A stretch of DNA of 64,000 bases, from the NCBI RefSeq assembly GCF_902459555.1, contig NZ_CABPSM010000015.1, positions 1-64,000 on the forward strand. The letters are read 5' to 3'. This document shows, in pieces, positions 21,303-29,902 of the stretch. The notes under the pieces were generated by a model that saw only the letters and a program-made list of their open reading frames with translations, did no database searches and was not told the DNA's origin. The position numbers and the translations under genes were made by a program. How positions within the stretch are numbered: the stretch's first letter is position 1; every line of letters begins with the position of its first letter. The stretch is from Pandoraea horticolens (GTDB taxonomy: Bacteria; Pseudomonadota; Gammaproteobacteria; Burkholderiales; Burkholderiaceae).

Positions 21303-22004
21303 ATGCCTAGCAGCATTCTGATCGTAGAAGACGAGCCGGCGATTTCCGAGCTGATCTCCGTTAATCTGCAACACGCGGGTCACTACCCGATCCGGGCGTA
21401 CAACGCGGAGCAGGCGCTCACGCTGATCAGTGACGTCCTGCCGGATCTCGTGCTGCTTGACTGGATGCTGCCGGGCAAGTCGGGCGTGACGTTCGCGCGC
21501 GAACTGCGTGCGAACGAGCGCACCAAGCACGTGCCGATCATCATGCTCACCGCGCGTAGCGAAGAGCAGGACAAAGTGATGGGGCTCGAGATCGGTGCGG
21601 ACGATTACGTCACCAAGCCGTTTTCGCCGAAGGAACTGATGGCGCGTATCAAGGCGGTGTTGCGCCGCCGTGCGCCGCAGCTGACCGAGGACGTGGTGAG
21701 CGTGAACGGCCTGAAGCTCGATCCGGCCACGCACCGTGTGACGAGCCATCAGTCGAGCGGTGACATCAAGCTGGATCTGGGGCCGACGGAATTCCGGCTG
21801 CTGCACTTCTTCATGACGCACCCGGAGCGCGTACACAGCCGCTCGCAGCTTCTCGACCAGGTATGGGGCGATCACGTGTTCGTGGAGGAACGCACGGTGG
21901 ATGTGCACATCAAGCGTCTGCGCGCTGCGCTCAAGCCGGCGGGCCACGATGCTATGATCGAGACCGTACGCGGCAGCGGCTACCGTCTGACGAAGTCGGT
22001 CTGA
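21303..22004 (+). CDS. phoB: Phosphate response regulator PhoB
   Basis: OmpR-type response regulator that binds Pho boxes when phosphorylated. It has 233 residues. The receiver domain (1-120) has acidic residues Glu9, Asp10 and Glu11, phospho-acceptor Asp53 (LLDWMLPG) and the conserved Lys in DDYVTKPFSPKEL. The winged-helix domain (about 135-230) ends in the recognition helix and wing VDVHIKRLRAAL and VRGSGYRL. It follows phoU and precedes phoR, so the entire sensing module lies in one operon with the importer, unlike E. coli where phoBR is separate. Confidence 0.97.
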   Translation: MPSSILIVEDEPAISELISVNLQHAGHYPIRAYNAEQALTLISDVLPDLVLLDWMLPGKSGVTFARELRANERTKHVPIIMLTARSEEQDKVMGLEIGADDYVTKPFSPKELMARIKAVLRRRAPQLTEDVVSVNGLKLDPATHRVTSHQSSGDIKLDLGPTEFRLLHFFMTHPERVHSRSQLLDQVWGDHVFVEERTVDVHIKRLRAALKPAGHDAMIETVRGSGYRLTKSV

Positions 22005-22095
22005 GGCATTGCGCCTCGTCTTCGGCTGAGACCTGCCGTGCCAATGCCGCCGCTGCCCGATGGGCGGCGAGCGGCACTCCTCCTGTGCATCGTCT

Positions 22096-23436
22096 ATGAA
22101 TATCATCTGGGCCCGTGCGCTGGCGTTCCTGATCCTGCAAGCGGCCATTTCGGTGGCCGTCGGCTGGTTTTTGGGAGCAAGTGCAGGTTACGTCACCGCC
22201 ATCGTTCTGCTGGTGACGCAGCTTTTCTTCAACGTCTATCATGCCCAGCGCCTCTGGCGTCTGCTCGACGCCCCGGTCTACGGCGAGGTGCCGAGCGCAC
22301 TCGGGCTGTGGGGCGAAATCTACTATCGGCTGCACAAGCTGGCCAAACGCTGGCATAACCAGGTCAAGCAGGTGGAACAACAGCACGCGCGTTTCATTCA
22401 GGCGATCCAGGCATCGCCCAATGGCGTGATCATGCTCGACGAGCACAATCAGATCGAGTGGTGTAATGCGATTGCCGAGGTGCACTTCGGCATCGATGCC
22501 AAACGAGACCTGCGCCAGCAGATCACACACCTTCTGCGCACACCGGCTTTTTTGCACTACTTGTCTTCGGAGCGCTACGACGAGGCGCTGCTCATGCATC
22601 ACATGGGCGAGAAGCGTAACAACGTGCTCTCGATGCAGGTGTTCCCGTACGGCGACAACCGCAAGCTCATCATCTCGCTCGACGTGACCGATCTCGAGCG
22701 CACCGACGCGATGCGCCGAGACTTCGTGGCCAACGTCTCGCACGAACTCAAGACGCCGCTTACGGTGCTCTCCGGGTTCCTTGAGACGGTCGGTGAGTTG
22801 CCGCTCTCGCCCGAAGAGATTCAGCGCTATGTCGAGATCATGCGTCAGCAGGCATCGCGTATGCAGAACATCGTGAACGATCTGCTCACGCTCGCCAAGC
22901 TCGAAGGCAGCGGCAAGCCGCCGTCGGACGACCGGATCGACATGGGCATGCAGATGCGATCGCTTCGAAGCGACGCCGAAGGGCTCTCGCAAGGGCAGCA
23001 TGTGATCGAAGTGAGCGTAGCCGACGGGCTCGATCTGCGCGGTGCCGAAGGCGAGTTGCACAGCGCGTTCAGCAATCTCGTGAGCAACGCGGTGCGCTAT
23101 ACGCCCCAGGGTGGCAAGATCCAGATCGAGTGGGCAGCTACCGACGACGGCGGCGCTCGCTTCGTCGTCGTCGACTCCGGTCTGGGCATTCCGGCAGAAC
23201 ACATTCCCCGGCTCACCGAGCGCTTCTATCGCATCGACCGCAGCCGGTCGCGCGATACGGGGGGCACCGGCCTGGGCCTTGCGATCGTCAAGCATGTGCT
23301 GACGCGTCACCAGGCCGATCTGCGGGTGACGAGCGAGGAGGGGCGCGGCAGCACATTCGCGATCTACTTCCCGCCAACGCGGGTGGTGCATCGCGCACCG
23401 ATCGAAGCGGCCCCCGGCGTGACCGTGAACGAGTAA
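22096..23436 (+). CDS. phoR: Phosphate sensor histidine kinase PhoR
   Basis: Membrane kinase that phosphorylates PhoB at low phosphate. It has 446 residues with the ATG at 22096 (MNIIWARALAFLILQAAIS); the open frame begins 36 bases earlier. Two membrane segments (about 8-25 and 31-47) have almost no periplasmic loop, typical of PhoR; then come a PAS domain (about 95-200), the dimerisation/phosphoacceptor box with His216 (FVANVSHELKTPL), and the N (NLVSNAVRYTP), G1 (VVDSGLGIP) and G2 (GGTGLGLAIVKH) boxes of the ATPase domain. Confidence 0.96.
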   Translation: MNIIWARALAFLILQAAISVAVGWFLGASAGYVTAIVLLVTQLFFNVYHAQRLWRLLDAPVYGEVPSALGLWGEIYYRLHKLAKRWHNQVKQVEQQHARFIQAIQASPNGVIMLDEHNQIEWCNAIAEVHFGIDAKRDLRQQITHLLRTPAFLHYLSSERYDEALLMHHMGEKRNNVLSMQVFPYGDNRKLIISLDVTDLERTDAMRRDFVANVSHELKTPLTVLSGFLETVGELPLSPEEIQRYVEIMRQQASRMQNIVNDLLTLAKLEGSGKPPSDDRIDMGMQMRSLRSDAEGLSQGQHVIEVSVADGLDLRGAEGELHSAFSNLVSNAVRYTPQGGKIQIEWAATDDGGARFVVVDSGLGIPAEHIPRLTERFYRIDRSRSRDTGGTGLGLAIVKHVLTRHQADLRVTSEEGRGSTFAIYFPPTRVVHRAPIEAAPGVTVNE

Positions 23437-23483
23437 GCGCACACGGCGGGTGCGAACTCCGGCAAGGCCAAAGGGTAGAAAGG

Positions 23484-23513
23484 GCGTTCGACTTCGCGGT
23501 CGGACGCTTTTTT
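23484..23513 (+). terminator. Terminator of the pst-pho operon
   Basis: Stem GCGTTCGAC/GTCGGACGC with one G-T pair and a 6-base loop, followed by TTTTTT, about 50 bases after the phoR stop. Confidence 0.85.
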
Positions 23514-23554
23514 GCTTGTGCCTCGGAAGCGTGGCGGCGGGGGGCGATCCGATG

Positions 23555-23581
23555 AAAAAAGGAGGGTTTTCGACCCCCTTT
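23555..23581 (-). terminator. Terminator of ppk
   Basis: Read on the minus strand, AAAGGGGG pairs with CCC(T)CCTTT across a 7-base loop and continues into a T-run. It lies 33 bases behind the ppk stop and directly opposes the phoR terminator. Confidence 0.75.
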
Positions 23582-23613
23582 CCTTGTGGCAAACGACTTG
23601 TGCGACTGGCCGA

Positions 23614-25686
23614 TCAGTTGCCGGTCTGCACGTGCTTCGCGACTTCCTGCATCAGTGCCAACTGGCTGTTGAAGGGCCGCTTGCCGGGTTTGCGGCGCAC
23701 GTAGCTGCCGTCCGGACGCATCAGCCACGAGGCCGTATTGTCGCGCAAGTGAACCATCAGACCTTCACGAATCACGCGGGTCTTCAGGCGCTTGTCTCGC
23801 ACCGGGAAGGCCACTTCCACGCGACGGAAGAAGTTGCGTTCCATCCAGTCGGCGCTGGAGAGCATGACTTGCTCGTCACCGTTCGCATAGAAGTAATAGA
23901 TGCGATGGTGCTCGAGAAAGCGCCCGACAATCGAGCGGACGGTAATGTTCTCCGACAATCCCGGTACACCGGCGCGCAGCGAGCACACGCCGCGCACGAT
24001 CAGATCGATTTTCACGCCGGCGCGCGACGCCTTGTACAGTTCGGCAATGATCGTCGGCTCAAGCAGCGCGTTCATTTTTGCGATGATGCGAGCCTTCTTG
24101 CCAGACACCGCCGCTTCTGTCTCTCGACGGATCGCCTCGAGCAGATGGGGGTGCATGGTGAATGGCGACTGCCATAGCCCGTGTAAGTGCGTCTGACGGC
24201 CAATCCCGGTCAACTGCTGGAACACGACGTGTACATCGGAGCACAGGGCTTCGTCGGCGGTCATCAGACCGAAGTCCGTGTATAGACGGGCGGTGCGCGG
24301 GTGATAGTTGCCCGTGCCGAGGTGGGCGTAACGCTTGAGGAACGTCTTCTTGCCCTGGCGGGTGCGGCGCACCACGAGGAGCATTTTCGCGTGGCACTTG
24401 TGGCCGACGACACCATAGACGACGTGTGCGCCGACCGCTTCGAGGCGGGCGGCCCAGTTAATGTTCGTCTGCTCGTCGAAGCGCGCGAGCAATTCCACCA
24501 CAACCGTGACTTCCTTGCCGTTGCGCGCCGCTTCCATGAGGGCGTCCATCAGTGCGGATTCGTTACCGGTACGATAGATCGTCTGCTTGATCGCCACGAC
24601 ATCGGGGTCACGTGCGGCCTGCAACAGCAGTTCGAGCACGGGCTGGAAACTGTCGTAGGGGTGATGCAGCAGCAGATCGCCCTGGTCGATGAGATCGAAA
24701 ATCACAGGCGAGGCGCTCATGCGCTTGGGCAGCGCGGGCACGAACGGTACGAACTTCAGGTCCGGGCGATCGACCATCTCGGGCAACGGCATGAGGCGCA
24801 CGAGATTCACTGGGCCTTTCACACGATAGCAATCCGAGTCGGCCAGGCCGCACTCTGTCTGAAGGCGTCGCACGAGACGCGACGGGGTACCGGCATCGAC
24901 TTCGAGGCGTACGGCATCGCCGAGGTGGCGGGCCGGGAGTTCGCCTTGCAGCGCGGTGCGCAGGTTGGTGATTTCGTCTTCGTCGACGAACAGATCGCTG
25001 TTACGTGTGACGCGGAACTGGTGGCAGCCTTTGGCCATGAGTCCCGGGAACAGTTCGCTGGCGAAGCGCAGCATGAGCGAGCTGAGCAGAACGAAGCTGT
25101 TGGGCAGAGGGGCGAGCGCCGGTGGCATGGGTACCAGACGGGGCAGGGCGCGCGGCGCCTGAACGATGGCGAGTTCGGCATCGCGGCCGAAGGCGTCCTT
25201 GCCTTCGAGTTCGACGGCGAAGTTCAGACTCTTGTTGAGTACGCGCGGGAACGGATGCGCCGGATCGAGTCCGATGGGGGTGAGCACCGGCACGAGTTCG
25301 CGCAGGAAGTAGTCGCGAGCCCATTCGACCTGCGCGTCGTTCCACTGGCCGGAGGGGTGAAAAGCAATGCCCTCGGCCTCCAGACGTGCCATCAGGCCGT
25401 CGAACATGGCGTATTGCTTTTCGACGAGCGCCTGTGCCCGGGCGCAGACTTGCGTGTAAACTTGCTGAAACGTCATGCCGTCGGGGGTGAGCATGCCCGG
25501 ATTCTCGCGCATCTGTTCTTTTAGTCCGGCGACGCGGATTTCGAAGAACTCATCCATATTGCTGCTCACGATACAGACGAAGCGAAGACGTTCCAGTAGT
25601 GGCGTGGCCGGATCGGCCGCCTGGGCAAGGACACGTTCGTTAAATGCCAGGATGCCCAGCTCGCGGTTGAGCAGCGGGTATTTCAT
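23614..25686 (-). CDS. ppk1: Polyphosphate kinase 1
   Basis: Polymerises the gamma-phosphate of ATP into inorganic polyphosphate. It has 690 residues with the ATG at 25686 (MKYPLLNRELGILAFNERVL); an in-frame ATG at 25728 would add 14 residues, and neither has a good ribosome binding site. The four-domain layout is N (1-105), head (to about 315) and two phospholipase-D-like catalytic halves. The autophosphorylated His is His432 in VGHKCHAKMLLV, and the second catalytic His region is FLEHHRIYYF. It is divergent from ppx and shares with it a region rich in PhoB-type repeats. Confidence 0.96.
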   Translation of the reverse strand: MKYPLLNRELGILAFNERVLAQAADPATPLLERLRFVCIVSSNMDEFFEIRVAGLKEQMRENPGMLTPDGMTFQQVYTQVCARAQALVEKQYAMFDGLMARLEAEGIAFHPSGQWNDAQVEWARDYFLRELVPVLTPIGLDPAHPFPRVLNKSLNFAVELEGKDAFGRDAELAIVQAPRALPRLVPMPPALAPLPNSFVLLSSLMLRFASELFPGLMAKGCHQFRVTRNSDLFVDEDEITNLRTALQGELPARHLGDAVRLEVDAGTPSRLVRRLQTECGLADSDCYRVKGPVNLVRLMPLPEMVDRPDLKFVPFVPALPKRMSASPVIFDLIDQGDLLLHHPYDSFQPVLELLLQAARDPDVVAIKQTIYRTGNESALMDALMEAARNGKEVTVVVELLARFDEQTNINWAARLEAVGAHVVYGVVGHKCHAKMLLVVRRTRQGKKTFLKRYAHLGTGNYHPRTARLYTDFGLMTADEALCSDVHVVFQQLTGIGRQTHLHGLWQSPFTMHPHLLEAIRRETEAAVSGKKARIIAKMNALLEPTIIAELYKASRAGVKIDLIVRGVCSLRAGVPGLSENITVRSIVGRFLEHHRIYYFYANGDEQVMLSSADWMERNFFRRVEVAFPVRDKRLKTRVIREGLMVHLRDNTASWLMRPDGSYVRRKPGKRPFNSQLALMQEVAKHVQTGN

Positions 25687-25759
25687 AGTAAACGTGCGGA
25701 AGACATGGGATTGGCGTGAATTCTTCATTCGTATTGTTACGGTTATATGACATTCACAT

Positions 25760-25828
25760 TTGTCAACGACGTGTCATATTCGATTTGTAACTTATTCGTC
25801 ATTTATTTGTCGAGTGCGCGTCATGCAT
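25760..25828 (+). promoter_or_regulatory. Tandem PhoB-type 11-bp repeats between ppk and ppx
   Basis: GTCA-like cores lie at 25762, 25773, 25787 (GTAA), 25798, 25809 (GTCG) and 25820. The first two are 11 bases apart and the last four form a second 11-base series. The first pair (25760-25781) is followed after six bases by TAACTT (25788-25793), the same geometry as the pstS promoter, pointing to ppx. The other four units lie downstream of that -10 up to about 50 bases before the ppx ATG and could serve a second start or tighter control. The direction relative to ppk is less clear. Confidence 0.65.
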
Positions 25829-25880
25829 TTGATGTGAGGCATTGCGCACTTCGGCACTCTTCGCTCAGGCGCACCCCTAC

Positions 25881-27407
25881 ATGAGTACCCCATCGCCCTT
25901 GCTTGCGGCCGTCGATCTCGGCTCGAACAGTTTTCGCCTGATCATCGGTCGCGTGGAGGAGACATCCGCCGGTACGCAGATCTATCAGGTCGATGCTCTG
26001 CGCGAGCCGGTGCGACTCGCGGCTGGCCTGAACACCGAGAAGTATCTCGACCATCCGTCGCAACAACGCGGCTGGGAGGTGCTCAAGCGTTTCGGAGAGC
26101 GGCTGCGCGGGTTTCATCCCGATCAGGTACGCGCGGTTGCCACGAACACGCTGCGAGTCGCCAAGAACGCGCAGGACTTTCTGGGTGAGGCGCAACGCGC
26201 GCTCGGGTTTCCTATCGAAGTGATTGCCGGGCGGGAAGAGGCGCGTCTGATCTACGCTGGTGCGGCGCACTCGGTGCCCACCTGCCCGGGCAACCGGCTG
26301 GTGGTGGATATTGGCGGCGGCTCGACGGAGTTCATTATCGGGCAAGATTACGAGCCGCTGATCATGGAGAGCTTATATATTGGCTGCGTGAGCCACAGTC
26401 GTCTGTTCTTCCCGAGCGGCAATGTCGACGAATACGCGATGAAGCAGGCTGAATTGGCCGCTCGCCGTGAAATTCAGATCATTTCTGCGACGTTTCGCGA
26501 GGCGGGTTGGTCGCAGGCGATAGGCTCGTCCGGCACGGCTAGGGCATTGGCCGAACTGCTCGAAGCCAACGGTTTCAACGATGGCGGGGTGCATGGCCTC
26601 ACGCGCGGTGGTCTCGAGCGGCTCAAGCGGGCGCTCATCAAGGCCGAGAACGCCAACCGTCTGAAGCTCGCCGGGCTCAAGCAGGATCGTATTCCCGTGC
26701 TGCCGGGCGGCTTGTCTATCATGCTCTCCGTCTTCAATGAACTCGAAGTCGATCATATGGAGACGACCGACGCGGCGCTGCGGCTCGGCGTCATGTACGA
26801 CCTGCTCGGACGTACGCAGCATCAGGATATGCGTGCCGTCACCGTCGAGCAGTTCGTGCGCCGTTACGGCGTTGACCGTGCTCAGGCCGAACGGGTCGGG
26901 AATCTGGCGGTTTCGCTGTATCGTCAGTTGCCGGTCGATGCGGTCGAGGGCGACGACGATCAGGACGATCGCCGCGAGGGGGGGGAGGCGTTGCTCAACT
27001 GGGCGTCGTCGCTGCATGAGATGGGCTTGTCGATCTCGCACAGCGCATATCACAAGCATTCGGCCTATATCGGCAGCAACGCGGATATGCCGGGATTTTC
27101 ACGTCCCGATCAAACGAGGCTTGCGGAGTTATTGCTCGGGCACGTGGGCAAGCTGGGCAAGCTCGCATCGCAGGCGCAGCAGGTCGATTGGCAGTTGCTG
27201 TTCTGTCTGCGGCTGGCAGTGCTGTTTTGTCGTCGCCGCACCGATGCGCTACCGGACAGCATCAAGGTCGAGCGTCTTGACGCCGGCTTTCAGGTATCGG
27301 TGCCACGTGTGTGGATCGATGCCAATCCGCTCACCGATTACAGCCTGCAACGTGAAGCGCAGGAGTGGGAGAAGATCGGCATGCGTTATAAGGTGGTGTA
27401 CGCCTGA
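25881..27407 (+). CDS. ppx: Exopolyphosphatase (Ppx/GppA family)
   Basis: Releases phosphate from polyphosphate ends and/or hydrolyses pppGpp. It has 508 residues with the ATG at 25881 (MSTPSPLLAAVDLGSNSFRL); an ATG at 25842 in frame is less likely. The actin-like ATPase fold shows phosphate-1 loop AVDLGSNSF and phosphate-2 loop VVDIGGGSTEFIIG; the C-terminal HD-like helical domain has SISHSAYHKHSAYI. A strong terminator follows. It pairs with ppk as the synthesis/degradation couple for polyphosphate. Confidence 0.95.
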   Translation: MSTPSPLLAAVDLGSNSFRLIIGRVEETSAGTQIYQVDALREPVRLAAGLNTEKYLDHPSQQRGWEVLKRFGERLRGFHPDQVRAVATNTLRVAKNAQDFLGEAQRALGFPIEVIAGREEARLIYAGAAHSVPTCPGNRLVVDIGGGSTEFIIGQDYEPLIMESLYIGCVSHSRLFFPSGNVDEYAMKQAELAARREIQIISATFREAGWSQAIGSSGTARALAELLEANGFNDGGVHGLTRGGLERLKRALIKAENANRLKLAGLKQDRIPVLPGGLSIMLSVFNELEVDHMETTDAALRLGVMYDLLGRTQHQDMRAVTVEQFVRRYGVDRAQAERVGNLAVSLYRQLPVDAVEGDDDQDDRREGGEALLNWASSLHEMGLSISHSAYHKHSAYIGSNADMPGFSRPDQTRLAELLLGHVGKLGKLASQAQQVDWQLLFCLRLAVLFCRRRTDALPDSIKVERLDAGFQVSVPRVWIDANPLTDYSLQREAQEWEKIGMRYKVVYA

Positions 27408-27451
27408 ACCGTTGCGATGGCGCCCCTCTGGAGCCGTGGACTGGAAAAGGG

Positions 27452-27479
27452 AAAGCCCGGCAGAAGCCGGGCTTTTTTT
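27452..27479 (+). terminator. Rho-independent terminator after ppx
   Basis: A 10-bp stem AAAGCCCGGC/GCCGGGCTTT, loop AGAA, ending in TTTTTTT. The A-rich left side also allows use from the minus strand for the convergent olsB-like gene. Confidence 0.92.
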
Positions 27480-27523
27480 GTCCCCGTGCGAGGACGAAAC
27501 AACTTGGAGGGGGATGGCCTGCG

Positions 27524-28351
27524 TCAGGCTTGTTTGAGTTTGCTCACGAGTTCCGGGCCGAGGAAGTGGCGCGCGTAGCGCGGATTGATGTCGGCAAGAC
27601 GGAACAGCGTGAGGAAGTCGGCGGTATTGAAGTCGGGGTCCCATGCCGGCGCGCCGCAGATGCGGGCGCCCAGGCGCAGGTATCCCTTGACCAGCGCGGG
27701 CGGCTCGACGTCGAGCGTCGATTGCAGTTCGTCGACCGGCAGGGCGATACGCGGCACGGCGTGGTACTCGGCCGGGGCCATGGCGGTGTCTTGCAGCTTG
27801 CGATAGAGGCTGGCGGCATAGTGGCCACCATCGGCCATCGGCACGCTGGCGCAACCGAGCATCGTCTCGAGGCCGTTGCGCAGCATGTACTCGGCCAGAC
27901 CGCTCCAGAGCGCCATGATGACGGCGCCGTTGCGGTAATCCGCGTGCACGCATGAGCGACCCGTCTCGAGCATCTTCGGGCGCAGGTGGTCGAGACGCGA
28001 GAGATCGAATTCCCCTTCGGAGTACAGACGACCCAGGCGGCTGGCCTGAGACGGCGGCAATACGCGGTAGGTGCCGACGACCTTGAGCGAGTCCTGATCG
28101 CGCACGATCAGGTGGTCGCAGTATTGATCGTATTCGTCAACGTCCAGACCTGCCGGGCCCTTGACCGAGGCGCCCATTTCCTCGGCAAAGACCTGATATC
28201 TCAGACGTTGTGCTTCCCGAAGCTCGCTTTCATCGCGTGCCCACGCCACAGCCAGATTCGGTTTGACAGGCGTTTCAGGGCGAGGAAGACGCCTCCGCGA
28301 CGTGGGGGTCAGCGAAGAGAGCGGCATGGTGGGGTTCGGCAGGTCGCGCAT
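27524..28351 (-). CDS. olsB: L-ornithine N(alpha)-acyltransferase, OlsB-like (GNAT fold)
   Basis: Transfers a 3-hydroxyacyl group from ACP to ornithine, the first step of ornithine-lipid synthesis, by which many bacteria replace phospholipids at low phosphate. It has 275 residues from ATG 28351 (MRDLPNPTMPLSSL); an in-frame ATG at 28402 would add 17 basic residues. The acyltransferase core has LREAQRLRYQVFAEEMGA, VGTYRVLPP, the ETGRSCVHADYRNGAVIM region and LGCASVPMADGGHYAASLY, typical of the OlsB/hemolysin-like GNAT family. A PhoB-type box upstream and its place next to ppx support a phosphate-limitation role. No olsA partner is in the window. Confidence 0.82.
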   Translation of the reverse strand: MRDLPNPTMPLSSLTPTSRRRLPRPETPVKPNLAVAWARDESELREAQRLRYQVFAEEMGASVKGPAGLDVDEYDQYCDHLIVRDQDSLKVVGTYRVLPPSQASRLGRLYSEGEFDLSRLDHLRPKMLETGRSCVHADYRNGAVIMALWSGLAEYMLRNGLETMLGCASVPMADGGHYAASLYRKLQDTAMAPAEYHAVPRIALPVDELQSTLDVEPPALVKGYLRLGARICGAPAWDPDFNTADFLTLFRLADINPRYARHFLGPELVSKLKQA

Positions 28352-28419
28352 AAAGGCCCTTTTTTTGACGGTCGCGTTGCGACGTACTTTAAAAAGCATC
28401 AATGTCGATTCCGTGAACG

Positions 28420-28441
28420 GTAGGCGACAATTCTATGACAA
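28420..28441 (-). promoter_or_regulatory. Candidate PhoB box upstream of olsB
   Basis: On the minus strand TTGTCATAGAA is followed directly by TTGTCGCCTAC: two 11-bp units, the first matching CTGTCATAAAT closely. The base run at the expected -10 position (CGGAAT) is poor, so the promoter is less certain than the box. Confidence 0.6.
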
Positions 28442-28538
28442 AACGCGCAGCGTCATGAGTCAGATCCTGCTTTTGATGCCGTTCAAAGCCCGGTTCATGC
28501 GGGTTTGCGGAGGGTCTCCCGGTGATATCGGGGGCGGG

Positions 28539-29033
28539 TCAAAGAAGGTCGGGGTTGATGACCGCTCGCACCACGACCTGGCTTTCGTCTTCGCGGCGGC
28601 GCGAGGATAGCCACCAGATGCCGCCTTTCTTGATCGTCCAGTAGGCTTCCTGGCCGCTCAGCAGCAGGGCGGCGAGTTGGCCGAGGGCGGGCTGGTGGCC
28701 GACGATGACGACGGTCTGATTGGTGCCGGGCCACCCGATGGCGCCGAGTAAGGTCATGGCGTTCGCACCGGGCGCGAGATCACGCACGATGCGCGGGGTG
28801 GGGGTGAGTGCCTGAGCGGTCTGGACGGCGCGCACGGCGGGGCTGGAGAGGATGATCGCGTCGTCGGGCAGACGGGTGCGCAGCCACTCGGCGGCTTTAT
28901 CGGCCTGTTTGCGGCCGCGGTCGGTAAGTTCGCGAGCCAGATCGGCTTGCGCACTCAGGGCGAGGGCAGCCGGCAGGTTTTCGGCGTCGGCGTGACGCCA
29001 GAGAATCAGATTCATTGACACGGGTTCGGACAT
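28539..29033 (-). CDS. sixA: Phosphohistidine phosphatase SixA-like
   Basis: Histidine-phosphatase-superfamily enzyme acting on phosphohistidine in phosphorelay or PTS proteins; 164 residues. The RHG-type motif reads LWRHADAEN (Arg13, His14), with later catalytic contributions in LSSPAVRAVQTAQAL and the second His in VIVGHQPALGQLA. The ATG at 29033 has GGGAGG six bases before it and is preferred over the ATG at 29015, although the family core starts near the latter. The direct substrate here is unknown. Confidence 0.85.
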   Translation of the reverse strand: MSEPVSMNLILWRHADAENLPAALALSAQADLARELTDRGRKQADKAAEWLRTRLPDDAIILSSPAVRAVQTAQALTPTPRIVRDLAPGANAMTLLGAIGWPGTNQTVVIVGHQPALGQLAALLLSGQEAYWTIKKGGIWWLSSRRREDESQVVVRAVINPDLL

Positions 29034-29151
29034 GGAGAACCTCCCACTATGGCGGGGTTTCGTGGCGCTGGCGTGACCACGGATGAGACATCCGTGGGAC
29101 CTCCATTGTGCCAGTCAGCGCTGGGAATGTACCTGCGTCGCGTGTGGCTAT

Positions 29152-29180
29152 TTGACGCGGTGCGTAGAACCTACTAGAAT
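29152..29180 (+). promoter_or_regulatory. Promoter of tRNA-Pro
   Basis: TTGACG (29152-29157), 17 bases, TAGAAT (29175-29180), 14 bases before the mature tRNA 5' end. Confidence 0.8.
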
Positions 29181-29194
29181 CTCACCTCTTTAGT

Positions 29195-29271
29195 CGGAGC
29201 GTAGCGCAGCCTGGTAGCGCATCTGATTTGGGATCAGAGGGTCGTAGGTTCGAATCCTATCGCTCCGACCA
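29195..29271 (+). tRNA. tRNA-Pro, anticodon TGG
   Basis: A 77-base cloverleaf. Acceptor stem CGGAGCG pairs with CGCTCCG, followed by encoded ACCA. The D arm has AGCGCAGCCTGGTAGCGC, the anticodon arm CTGAT-TTGGGA-TCAG places TGG in the loop, and the T arm has the standard GGTTCGAATCC. A truncated integrase gene points toward its 3' end, making this a likely integration target. Confidence 0.97.
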
Positions 29272-29307
29272 ATCGCATCAAGGGGTAGGGACAGGCAACA
29301 TCTATTG

Positions 29308-29338
29308 TCCCTAATCTCTCCCCTTATGTTTCCCTAAT
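29308..29338 (+). repeat. Left copies of the TCCCTAAT motif
   Basis: TCCCTAAT occurs at 29308-29315 and 29331-29338, 23 bases apart, just behind the tRNA-Pro. Related words recur at 32086-32259 on the other side of the small island. Repeated short sites at both ends of an integrated element are typical of integrase arm-type binding sites; that reading is inferred. Confidence 0.4.
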
Positions 29339-29382
29339 AGTTTCCGTTTTTGCCCGTGCTTTGGCGATTCCGAATGGGTGCT

Positions 29383-29399
29383 CTAACGTGGTACGTTAG
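29383..29399. repeat. Perfect 7-3-7 inverted repeat next to the integrase remnant
   Basis: CTAACGT-GGT-ACGTTAG lies three bases beyond the integrase stop codon and about 110 bases from the tRNA 3' end. It has no T-run. It could be part of the recombination site or a transcript end. Confidence 0.45.
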
Positions 29400-29402
29400 G
29401 CG

Positions 29403-29888
29403 TCAAGCCGGTAGTCTAAGTCGCACGTTGCTCGTCGGGACGTCGAGTAGCTTCAGGTAGTCCCGAATCATGGCTGGCGTGCTGTGAGCCGCTACCGCTT
29501 GTAGTGCGGTCAGGTCGTAGCCCGCTCGCTTGGCATCGGTCAGTGCCTTTCCCCTGATGGATTTGATGGTGTAGCCACATCCGGCGTGTCCGGCGCGCTC
29601 AACCGCTCGATCCCACGCCGATCTGATGGCGTCGGCCTTGTATTCCTTTTGCGCTAGCGAACGGATTACGTTCAGGTTGCCGATGCGTTCACGACCGTCG
29701 ATTTCCCGGATTCGCTTGAGTACCTCTCGGATTTCGGGGGGTAGGGCGAGAAACGGAACAACAGATAGCGAATAAACGTTCTGCGGAGATATTTCCGTTC
29801 GCGAGGAATTTGACACTTCCAGTATCTGACAAGTAGTGCGGGTGTTAGGCGAAGAGATGTGCGTAACTGCGTAACACCTCGTCGCCAT
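29403..29888 (-). pseudogene. Truncated tyrosine recombinase (phage-type integrase), C-terminal part
   Basis: Only the C-terminal half of a tyrosine-recombinase catalytic domain is left. From about base 29747 the sequence reads LPPEIREVLKRIREIDGR, then AIRSAWDRAVERAGH, YTIKSIRGKALTDAKRAGYD, VAAHSTPAMIRDYLK. In intact relatives the HxxR box is near HDIRAKALTDA; here the His position is Lys (TIKSIR) while Arg remains, the later His (AAHSTP) is present and Tyr in RDYLK is the nucleophile candidate. The first 45 residues of the open frame do not look like integrase, and the N-terminal arm-binding and core-binding domains are missing, so it should be inactive. It points at the tRNA-Pro 3' end, the usual arrangement for a tRNA-integrated element. 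Confidence 0.75.
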
Positions 29889-29902
29889 TTGCTGTCAGGT
29901 TG

